From Neobacillus mesonae (GTDB lineage: Bacteria > Bacillota > Bacilli > Bacillales > Cytobacillaceae), in assembly GCF_023715155.1 (NCBI RefSeq), contig NZ_JAMBNQ010000002.1:273154-337153 (forward strand): DNA of 64,000 nt. Reading direction: 5' to 3'. The translations under genes and the position numbers were made by a program. The notes below the pieces were generated by a model. That model did no database searches, was not told the DNA's origin, and saw nothing but the letters and a program-made list of their open reading frames with translations. Positions 9,273 through 17,700 of the stretch are shown here, piece after piece (the first letter of the stretch is position 1; every line of letters begins with the position of its first letter).

Positions 9273-9309
9273 CCAATTCCAGCTCGCCCAAAATGGGAGC
9301 TGGAATTGG
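9273..9309 (+). promoter_or_regulatory. Strong hairpin after the esx pair
   Basis: CCAATTCCAGCTC and GAGCTGGAATTGG form a stem of about 13 bp, without a following T-run. It is not a standard terminator; it may stabilise the esx mRNA 3' end or partly attenuate transcription into the FHA gene. Confidence 0.55.
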
Positions 9310-9315
9310 GTACCA

Positions 9316-9349
9316 CTCGTGGACATTTGTATGCGTGGAATGGACAGTT
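9316..9349 (-). repeat. Inverted-repeat copy flanking the esx pair (right)
   Basis: Reverse-complement partner of 8440-8475, sharing TACAAATGTCCACGA and the CTGTCC end; together they bracket the two WXG100 genes. Confidence 0.65.
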
Positions 9350-9384
9350 GATTTTTAATAAAGGTTCAAGATGGGAGACGATGG

Positions 9385-10593
9385 ATGATGATGAGGGATT
9401 TGGATTTGAGGGTGGAAAGTTACGGAGGATCCCAATTTTTATTTTTTTCCCTTCCTGAAGGCGTAGAGCCGGAAGAGATAATGGTATCCAAAGAGGCCCC
9501 GGGGCTGCTTCCTTGGGCATTGCTGCAAAAGGAAGATGAGGTTCTTGTCAGGTATGATCAAATTTTTAACCGGACACTGGGAGAACTATTTAAAGGCACA
9601 CTGACGAAACAGCAGCTTGCTCTGAATCTAGTAAACTTGGCCGACAGTTTGATTGAATTACAGCAAACAGGCCTTAACCCGGACAACCTGCTGTTGAACA
9701 AACAATATATCTTCCTTGATCACTTTTCAAACAGATTAGCTTTTATCTATTTGCCTGTAAAAAATAATGTTTTTGAAAAGGTATCAATGAAGACGTTCAT
9801 CAGCGAATTATTAAACACCACCACATTCGATGAATCCGATGACCTCGTATTTTTCATCAAACTGCATAATTATCTTGCAGGCGAGGACGAGTTGGATCCG
9901 GCTGATTTTAGAAAAAAAATAACGGAACTCGCATCCATCAAGGAGATTCCATTAAAAGAAGAACCCGGTCATTTTTACAGCCCTGGAAGAATGGAGGCAG
10001 CAACTTCGGTTGAAAATGGCATCCTTTCTTCCGAATATAGCAGCAAAAAGTCTGACAAGAAATCCAATCAGAAGCTGGAAATTGAGGAAGAGGTACAGTA
10101 CAAGCGTATCACCCGCACGGAACTGGGGGAAGGCGAGTCCCTGTTAAAAGGGGCAGCATCTATTGGCGGCACTTCGATTAACATTATGCCGAAAATGGCC
10201 CATGATCGGCTTGAGGAAGAGGGCACAACGGTTTTATCTGGCAGGCGGGATGAGGAGGAAGAAGGAACCACCACACTTGGGGTTTCTAATTATGCCGCTG
10301 CAAGGCCATTTCTCATTGCAGCCGCCTCCAAGGAAAAAATTGAGGTCACCAGCTATGAATTCAAAATGGGCCGCGACCCTGAACAAGCCGACTATGTTTC
10401 GAAAAATAAGGTCGTCGGCCGGCTCCATGCCAAGGTCATCACGGAAAACGGGGAATACTTCCTGGTCGACCAGCATTCCAGAAACGGCAGCTTCCTAAAC
10501 GGTATGAAGGTCCTGCCGAATCAAAAGACAAAAATCAAGCATGAAGACCATATCAAATTGGGAAATGAAGAATTTGTATTTCGGTTGTTTTAA
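9385..10593 (+). CDS. FHA-domain protein with N-terminal DUF6382/pseudokinase-like domain
   Basis: 402 residues; starts in an ATG-ATG-ATG run at 9385 after GGGAG at 9373-9377. The N-terminal about 190 residues look like the DUF6382-type domain; the stretch NPDNLLLNKQYIFLDHFSNR recalls a degraded kinase catalytic loop, comparable to the pseudokinase domain of EssB/YukC. A charged linker follows with two acidic-threonine segments, EEEGTTVLSG and EEEGTTTLGV, near residues 274-302. The C-terminal FHA domain (about 318-400) has MGRDPE, VGRLHA and SRNGSFLNG; the usual Ser of the SxxH motif is Gly. No membrane helix is seen. It heads a cluster with phosphatase and kinase genes and is a likely phospho-dependent adaptor of the secretion machine. 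Confidence 0.88.
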   Translation: MMMRDLDLRVESYGGSQFLFFSLPEGVEPEEIMVSKEAPGLLPWALLQKEDEVLVRYDQIFNRTLGELFKGTLTKQQLALNLVNLADSLIELQQTGLNPDNLLLNKQYIFLDHFSNRLAFIYLPVKNNVFEKVSMKTFISELLNTTTFDESDDLVFFIKLHNYLAGEDELDPADFRKKITELASIKEIPLKEEPGHFYSPGRMEAATSVENGILSSEYSSKKSDKKSNQKLEIEEEVQYKRITRTELGEGESLLKGAASIGGTSINIMPKMAHDRLEEEGTTVLSGRRDEEEEGTTTLGVSNYAAARPFLIAAASKEKIEVTSYEFKMGRDPEQADYVSKNKVVGRLHAKVITENGEYFLVDQHSRNGSFLNGMKVLPNQKTKIKHEDHIKLGNEEFVFRLF

Positions 10594-10641
10594 AACATCA
10601 GGGAAAATCAACAAAGCAAAACAAGAATGGGGTTATACAAG

Positions 10642-11544
10642 ATGGCATTTTTAACGGCGTACCATACAGATGTCGGCACGAAAAAGAAAACCAATCAAGA
10701 CGGGCTGCTACTCAAAACCGCGGCAACGCCATTCGGGCAGGTGGGTCTGTTTGTTGTCTGCGACGGAATGGGGGGCTTATCCCATGGAGAGCTTGCGAGT
10801 GCCGCTGTCATCCGGGGACTGTCCCATTGGTTTGATAACAACCTGCCTGAACTGCTGCGCGACCAACTGGAAAAACAAACTGAAACGGGCAGCCTAAGCG
10901 GGCTTGCCGCGGTCATCCAAACAGAAGTAGAAGCTGCCATCAAACTGCTGAATGAAAAAATTCTTCAGTACGGGGAACGCACAAATGTCAAATTGGGGAC
11001 AACCGTTACCGCGTTATTCATTTTAAACGATACATATATCATTGCTCACATTGGCGACAGCCGGGCCTATTGCCTTGGACAACGAGAGGCACAGGATTCA
11101 AGTGAAGAAACCCAGTTATTGCAGCAGATTCAGCCGGAAGCAGCGGAGCAGCCGCTGGAAACTCCGGCAGTTCTGACGGCAGAGAAACCGAAATTTGCGA
11201 TCACCCAGCTCACCACCGACCAAACCCTGGTTGCGCGTGAAGTGGCGCGTGGGAATATGACGTTGGAGCAGGCTGAGCGGGATCCGCGGCGGAATGTGCT
11301 CCTGCAATGTGTCGGGGCGACAAACGAAATCGAAATCGAATTCCACTGTGGCGAGATCCTTGAAAACTCGGTCTTCGTGTTGTGTTCAGATGGGTTTTAC
11401 CACCAAATTTCCGACGACGAACTCGAAGTTCATTTTTCCAAAAAAGATCTGGATCTGAAGGAAACCATTGTTGAGCTGGTGGAACTGGTGAAATCGCGCG
11501 GGGAAGTTGACAATATCTCGGTGATGGCGGTGAGGATTTCATGA
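10642..11544 (+). CDS. PP2C-family Ser/Thr protein phosphatase
   Basis: About 300 residues. ATG 10642 is preferred over ATG 10627 because GGGG lies 9 bases before it. PP2C metal-binding motifs are present: TDVGTKKKTNQD near the N-terminus, CDGMGG near residue 40, GTTVTALF, HIGDSRAY and, near the C-terminus, LCSDGFY and DNIS. An insertion of about 40 residues (EETQLLQQIQPEAAEQPLE and following) sits after HIGDSRAY. The enzyme removes phosphate from Ser/Thr. Its stop overlaps the kinase start by 4 bases (ATGA), so the two opposing enzymes are made together. Confidence 0.95.
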   Translation: MAFLTAYHTDVGTKKKTNQDGLLLKTAATPFGQVGLFVVCDGMGGLSHGELASAAVIRGLSHWFDNNLPELLRDQLEKQTETGSLSGLAAVIQTEVEAAIKLLNEKILQYGERTNVKLGTTVTALFILNDTYIIAHIGDSRAYCLGQREAQDSSEETQLLQQIQPEAAEQPLETPAVLTAEKPKFAITQLTTDQTLVAREVARGNMTLEQAERDPRRNVLLQCVGATNEIEIEFHCGEILENSVFVLCSDGFYHQISDDELEVHFSKKDLDLKETIVELVELVKSRGEVDNISVMAVRIS

Positions 11545-13484
11545 TACGAATTGGGTCGATCATCGATGAACGGTATGAGATTCTGAAGGAAATTGGGCGC
11601 GGCGGAATGAGCGTTGTGTACCTGGCGATGGATAACCGCCTGAATAAGTCGCTGGTGGTAAAGGATATCCGCAAACGGGAGCACAGCAATGATCAGCTTC
11701 TCATCAACAGCCTGATTGCTGAGGCCAACCTGTTGAAAAAATTAGACCATGGGGCGCTGCCGAAGATTTACGACATTATTGAGGCGGAAGGTGACATTTA
11801 TGTGGTCATGGACTACATCGAGGGCGAGTCGCTGAAGGAGAAGCTGAAGCGCGAGAAAGTTCTCCCCGCTGATGATGTGATTGACTGGGCGAAGCAGCTG
11901 GCCGAGGTGCTCAACTATTTGCACACACGAAAGCCGCACCCAATCATTTACCGCGACATGAAGCCGGACAATATCATGCTTACGCCGGAGGGGAAAATTA
12001 AGCTCGTCGACTTCGGGATTGCGCGCGAGTTTAAGGCGGACAGCTCAACCGATACGACGAATCTAGGGACCAAATCGTACGCCGCGCCGGAACAGCATTC
12101 CGGAAAACAGACGGATGCGCGGACCGATATTTACAGCTTAGGCGTGACATTGTACCATCTGGTGACTGGAAAAAGTTTGAATGAACCGCCGTTTGAACTG
12201 AAACCGATCCGTCACTGGGATGCGGCACTGCCGGAGGGACTCGAGCACATTATCATCAAGTGCACCCAGTCCGAGCCGGATGCCAGGTATCAAAGCTGTA
12301 GTGATCTGCTGTTTGATTTGGAAAATATCAATAAACTAACTCAAGGTTATAAAAATAAATTGCGCAAACAATTGTCGGTTTTTTTCATCCCAGTGGTGCT
12401 CTGTCTTATTTTTTCAACGACGGCAGTGGCCGGCTGGAAGGGGATTAAAAATACGCAGTTTCAGAATTACATGAAGCTGGTCAACAGCTCGAGCATTGCG
12501 CTGATGAACGGGGATGAGGAGAAGGCGGTTGGGATTTTGGAAAAGGCGATCACGGACGTTGATAAATCAAGGCCGGAAGCCTATATCAATCTGCTTGACC
12601 TTTATATCAGCCGCAATGAGACGGACGCCGGGCTGACGAAAATTGAGACCTATATCAATGATGAATATGGCGGTATTCAAAATAACAGCGAGCTCCGATT
12701 CAAGATGGGGATGACTTATTTTGATGTAAAACGGAATTACAGTGAAGCGTTGAAGCATTTCAGCTATGTGGATAAAGAAGAAATTCCGGATGCGAAGTAC
12801 TATCAATCCTTGGCGACAACCATGATTTCGATGAACATTGACTATGGAAGTTTTTCGAAAAAGCTGACACAGTTTGAGAAATATAATGACGGCCTGGCTA
12901 ATGACCGGAAAAAAGTGGATAACTACAACTCGCTGGCGAATATTTATATCTCCTACAAGGGGCAGATTCCGGACGCCAATACGAAGGCGATTGAGATTGT
13001 CGAGAAGGCCTATAAGGTCCTGCAGCTAATGGAGGACGAGCAGTTAAAGCTGAAGTATGAAGTGGATTTCGAACAGAAACTGGCTCAGGCATTTTACAGC
13101 CGCGGCGTGAATTCACAAGATCAGCTGGCTGCCCGCGATGACTACGAGCAGGCGATTGAGCATTATCAAAATGTGCTCGATTTGGATGTGAAAAATAAAG
13201 AAGACGTATTGGTGAAAATCGGTGCGATTTATCAGGACATGGGCGAGCCGATCCGTGCCAAGGAACAGTTCCGGCAGACGATTAAAAGCTATCCGAAAAG
13301 CATTGATGCTTATACCAAATTAGGAAATCTATTGCTCGACATCGAACAGACGAAGCCTGAGGGCAAGCGCAATTATAACGAAGCCAAGCAGGTCTATGCG
13401 CAAGTCAGCGGGATTGCCGGCGCCAAAGAAGATGAGGCCTTTAAAAAACTCACACGCCGGTTTGAGAATCTGAGGATTAAGTAG
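11541..13484 (+). CDS. Membrane Ser/Thr protein kinase with C-terminal TPR region
   Basis: 647 residues. An N-terminal Hanks-type kinase domain (about 1-270) has GRGGMSVVY, the ATP-binding Lys in VVKDI, IIYRDMKPDN (His of HRD replaced by Tyr), DFG and GTKSYAAPEQ; the Thr-rich loop SSTDTTNLGT before APE is a likely autophosphorylation site. One membrane helix lies near 277-298. The external part (about 310-640) is helical with TPR-like repeats, not the PASTA repeats of PrkC/PknB, so the signal sensed is probably protein rather than peptidoglycan. Likely targets are the FHA-linked and Thr-motif proteins next door. Confidence 0.94.
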   Translation: MIRIGSIIDERYEILKEIGRGGMSVVYLAMDNRLNKSLVVKDIRKREHSNDQLLINSLIAEANLLKKLDHGALPKIYDIIEAEGDIYVVMDYIEGESLKEKLKREKVLPADDVIDWAKQLAEVLNYLHTRKPHPIIYRDMKPDNIMLTPEGKIKLVDFGIAREFKADSSTDTTNLGTKSYAAPEQHSGKQTDARTDIYSLGVTLYHLVTGKSLNEPPFELKPIRHWDAALPEGLEHIIIKCTQSEPDARYQSCSDLLFDLENINKLTQGYKNKLRKQLSVFFIPVVLCLIFSTTAVAGWKGIKNTQFQNYMKLVNSSSIALMNGDEEKAVGILEKAITDVDKSRPEAYINLLDLYISRNETDAGLTKIETYINDEYGGIQNNSELRFKMGMTYFDVKRNYSEALKHFSYVDKEEIPDAKYYQSLATTMISMNIDYGSFSKKLTQFEKYNDGLANDRKKVDNYNSLANIYISYKGQIPDANTKAIEIVEKAYKVLQLMEDEQLKLKYEVDFEQKLAQAFYSRGVNSQDQLAARDDYEQAIEHYQNVLDLDVKNKEDVLVKIGAIYQDMGEPIRAKEQFRQTIKSYPKSIDAYTKLGNLLLDIEQTKPEGKRNYNEAKQVYAQVSGIAGAKEDEAFKKLTRRFENLRIK

Positions 13485-13489
13485 CGGCG

Positions 13490-14090
13490 GGTGTGGGATT
13501 CGGTAATAGAAGGCTTGGATTCGCTAATAAAGGGCTGAATTCGGTAATAGAGAAGGGTTCCGCGGAAATAACGGAGGAATCGCGGAATTATCTTGGAATC
13601 TGGCGAAAATGACGAGCAAACCCGCGGAATCAGGATTTTTTTCGAATGAAAAACTCTCTAAATTGGGTTTCGCTAATAGAGAGACGAATCCTCTGATAGA
13701 AAGTCATTTTCCGCTAATAAGCGGTGGAAATTCGCTAATAGAGTGGTTTGTCTTTTAGGGTTTCGCGGAAATAACGGAGGAATCGGCGGAATTATCTTGG
13801 AATCCGGCGAAAATGACGAGAAAACCCGCGGAATCAGGATTTTTTTCGAATGAAAAACTCTCTAAATTGGGTTTCGCTAATAGAGAGACTAATCCTCTGA
13901 TAGAAAGTCATTTTCCGCTAATAAGCGGTGGAAATTCGCTAATAGAGTAGTTTGTCTTTTAGGGTTTCGCGGAAATAACGGAGGATTCAGCGGAAATAAC
14001 GGAGGAATCGGCGGAATTATCTTGGAATCCGGCGGAAATAACGAGCAAACCCGCGGAATTAGTGACAAAACCGGCGGAATCAGCATTTTT
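13490..14090 (+). repeat. 21-bp periodic repeats plus a 204-bp tandem duplication
   Basis: No gene is seen between the kinase and 14250. About 200 bp around 13559-13760 is repeated almost exactly at 13763-13965 (GGGTTTCGCTAATAGAGAG occurs at 13665 and 13869, 204 bp apart). Beyond this, GCGGAA cores occur at 13969, 13990, 14011, 14032, 14053 and 14074, exactly 21 bp apart. TTCGSTAATAG motifs at 13499, 13520 and about 13540 show nearly the same period. The reverse complement of this family reappears at 33.28-33.88 kb. Confidence 0.9.
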
Positions 14091-14119
14091 GCCGTATGGA
14101 AAACCTGCTAAATTTCAAG

Positions 14120-14216
14120 TTTCCGCGAATTTTCAGCTCATATCCGCGAATTACGCCAAGTTATCCGCGAATCAATAAGAGTTATCCGCGAATTCCGGCC
14201 GCTTATCCGCGAATCG
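14120..14216 (+). repeat. Five TATCCGCGAAT repeats at 21-bp spacing
   Basis: TCCGCGAAT begins at 14122, 14143, 14164, 14185 and 14206, exactly 21 bp apart, ending just before the ribosome site of the next gene. Sites spaced by two helical turns lie on one face of the DNA, which suggests protein binding, but no binding protein is known. Confidence 0.9.
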
Positions 14217-14249
14217 AATTTCATAAATTCACTGAAAGGGGGACAAACG

Positions 14250-14762
14250 TTGGTTTATCAAATTATGTTTTACGGCGGAATGGCGGGCGCTGCGATTACG
14301 CTTGTGATTTCGGTTGTCCTCTACATCAAAATGGGAATTGCCGGGGTGGTTGAGGATTTAACCGGCTGGAACTTCCGCAAAACCAAGAGGAGGATTGCCC
14401 GGGAGCAGTCAGGCGACAAGCCTATCACAAAAGAAATTATGCTGAAAAAACAAATACCAGAACCTGCCGCTCCATATGAACCTGAGTCAATGGGTTCCTC
14501 TGAACTAACGGGGCGCAAACGGTTGACCGCGAAAATGGGCAGCACACAAGCCCCTATTCCAATGGAAGAAACAGCTTTACTGAGCGAATTGGAAGAGACC
14601 ACACTGCTGGATCCGTTGGACGAGACCGGGATACTGGATGAAACGACACTGCTGAGCCCTGAACCGCTCGAGGAAACAACACTTATCGCGGAAGAGAACG
14701 AGAATTATTTTTTCAAAAAAGAAATAGATGTGATGGTTGTGCATTCGACAACCATTCTGTAG
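14250..14762 (+). CDS. One-helix membrane protein with five acidic-Glu-Thr motifs
   Basis: 170 residues; TTG start at 14250 chosen for AAAGGGGG 8 bases upstream. One membrane helix lies at about residues 8-34, followed by a basic segment (FRKTKRRIAR) that places the rest in the cytoplasm. The tail holds five copies of [ED]-E-T-x-[LI]-[LI]: EETALL (106-111), EETTLL (115-120), DETGIL (124-129), DETTLL (130-135) and EETTLI (141-146). Acidic-Thr-Thr motifs are kinase sites in GarA/OdhI-type proteins, and FHA domains read phosphothreonine with a preferred residue at +3, which here is always Leu or Ile. Role inferred: a membrane phospho-scaffold for FHA partners. No known family was recognised. Confidence 0.85.
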   Translation: MVYQIMFYGGMAGAAITLVISVVLYIKMGIAGVVEDLTGWNFRKTKRRIAREQSGDKPITKEIMLKKQIPEPAAPYEPESMGSSELTGRKRLTAKMGSTQAPIPMEETALLSELEETTLLDPLDETGILDETTLLSPEPLEETTLIAEENENYFFKKEIDVMVVHSTTIL

Positions 14763-14777
14763 AGGGAGATAGGAGAA

Positions 14778-17700
14778 ATGATCAAGAGGAGAATATCGCC
14801 GGCTATGGCGTTGGCTATGGTGGTGCTGCTGGTTTCCGCGCTTGTGTTTGGTACGAAGGCTCTTTCGAAAGACAGCGCCAAACGATATATCGTCTTTCAA
14901 GACGACCGCTGGGACCTCGAATCCAGCGAGCAGCCAAACTGGATTACCAATGAAAGCACCATCCATTTCAAGGTAGATTTAAGTGAGGATTTTGAAAAAA
15001 TTCAAGCCGAACGGGCGGAGGAAGCGGCGAAAAAACAAGCCGCCCAAACAGAGAAAACTGTAGATAATTCAACAGGGGGTCCCGCAGAAGAATCTGCAAA
15101 TAATGAAAATCCGGCAAGCAGTTCAACTAAAGATTCAGCAGCCGGTTCAACTGAAAATGCAACAAGTGATTCAACAGAAGACCCGTCAAATACTGAAACA
15201 AGCGGTTCAACTGAAGAACCATCCCAAGATGCAGAAGAACCGCCTGCTTTAGAGCAGCCTTTCGATATCCAGGCAAACGGGAAAACTATTACGCCGCAAA
15301 AGCCTGCAGATTTCAAAGGAATATATGATGTCTCCATTCCGACAAAGGAAGACGGGGATGTTAAAGTCACCATTACGTTTCATAAAGACAACAGCTGGAA
15401 AATTCCTGAAATGTCAAAGTCTTTTACGATTAAGCAAGACACAATCAAACCGGTTGTCGATGTCGAGACACATTTTCAGGATAAGCTATTTACAGATGGT
15501 GAATTTACTAAACAACCTGTCAGAATGAAGATTTATGTAAGGGACGAACACTTCAAGCCGGGGACAGATACCATCTCGATTGAAAAAGATGATACCCCAT
15601 ACCAGCTGGAAACACAGCCAAATTGGAAAAACAACACTGCCCTTTTAACATTTGCCAATACCGGTGATTATAAGGTGACCATTAAGGCAGCCGACACGGC
15701 TGGCAATGTAAGTGACGCGCAAGTAGTTACATTTGGGATTGTCCAGCAAGGCCCTAGTGTGAAAATTACCAACACTGGAAGAGACGGTTATTATAATGAC
15801 TCTGTTGAACTGATGGTGGAAAATCAAATCCCAATTTGGGGAGCAACCGCTGAAGTTAAGGTTAACGGAAAGCCGGAAAGTGTGACAAAGAATTTCACGG
15901 TAAAAGGCAAAACAGCGACCTTGAATCTTAGCGGCGATGGCGTCTATCAAGTCAATGTAACCGTAAAAGACAGGAAAAATCCTGACGGGGTGAATCTTGG
16001 CGAGAACCGTTTCACGATTGATACCAAGAAACCTGAACTTGGATTCGGCGGCCTAGGAAACGGAAAGGTTTATAATGATTCAAAGATGCTCGCAATCAGC
16101 GTAACCGACACAAATGCAGATGAAAATGCGACCTTATTAAAAGTCCTCCACAATGGGCAGGAAAAGGTTTTTTCCGGCAAAGAGGCCTTTAAAAAGATGG
16201 AGCTGAAAGACGAAGGGAATTATCTCCTGCAGCTGGCTTCTACCGACAAGGCAGGGAATACGGCAAATGAAGAAATGTCGCTGACAATTGATAAGTCTAA
16301 CCCAGAATTAAACATTTCCGGTGTAGACGAAGGTCAATTTTACAATACGAAAAAAGATGTCAATTTTACAGTGAAAGACTTAACATTGGATGTCGGTCAA
16401 ACCGTATTGAATGTGCTGAAAAATGGCGAGGCTTATAAGAAGGAGATTCCGTTTACGGCCTATCCGGATAACAAAGCCAAGGCTGCTTATACATTTACCG
16501 AAGAAGGCAGCTATGAGTTGCAACTGGTATCGACAGACAAAGCGGGGCATAAAGAAGAAACAGCACGCAAATTTACGATTGATGCCACCGCACCGGACAT
16601 TACCATTTCACCGGTTGACGATGGAAAGGAATATAATACAGAGCAAAACGTAGCGGTTTCTGTCAGCGACCTGCATTTGGATCAATACCAAGTAACGGTG
16701 AAGAAAAACGGCGAAGAAATCAAAGCCAGTCCGCTGAAGCCTGATGGACAAACAGCTAAGTCTGAGCAGGTGTTTAAAGAGGACGGCGTCTATGAAATTC
16801 ATGTAGCGGCACGCGATACGGCAGGCAATAGGAAGGAAATGACGAAAACGTTCACGATTGACAGCGGCGCACCAGAGATTGACTTTTCAGGTGTAAAAGA
16901 TGGCGTGCATTATAACAGTGATAAAGTCGGTGTCACCATTTCCGTTGACGACCTGACATTTAAAAAAGATAAAACCGCTTTGGAAATTACCCGTAATGGG
17001 GAAAAAATAGAACCAGAGCTAAAATGGTCGATTAAAAATGCAATTAAGTGGATGCTTAAAGGGGAATTGACGCTGCAATTTAAGGACGAAGGCGTTTATC
17101 ACATCAAGGTTTCCTCTGAAGATCATTTTGGCAAAAAGAGTTCAAGTGAAATTGGCTTTACCATTGACCGTACCGCTCCAAAGGTGAACATCAGCGGCAT
17201 TGACAACGGCTCCTATATTCAAAATGGACAGACTGTCATTTCCGTGGATGAAACCTACTATCAAACGAACAATGTTCAAGTGACGGTAACAAAACACGGT
17301 AAGGAAGAGAAAGTGCCGTTTGACAGCAAGGCGGAACACTCCGAATTGACGCTGCCATTTACCGAAGATGGCGATTATGTCATCAAGGTGGCTGCTGAAG
17401 ATAAAGCCGGAAACAAAGCGACAGTTCAAACGATTGCGTTCACGGTCGACACCGTGAAGCCAGCCATTCAAATATTAAATAAAGCAACCGGCGAACAGAT
17501 GAAAAATAATGCCTATCACAGCAAAAATCAAGACGTTTCCATCGTGGTAGATGAACATAATTTTTCAAATAATAATGTGAACATTAACGTCACGGCGACC
17601 AATACGGTTACAAATGAAAAGCGAAAAATTAATATAGGCGAATGGCAAAATAAAGGCGAAACATCAAAGTTAAGCTATGAATTTAAGGATGAATTCGAGT

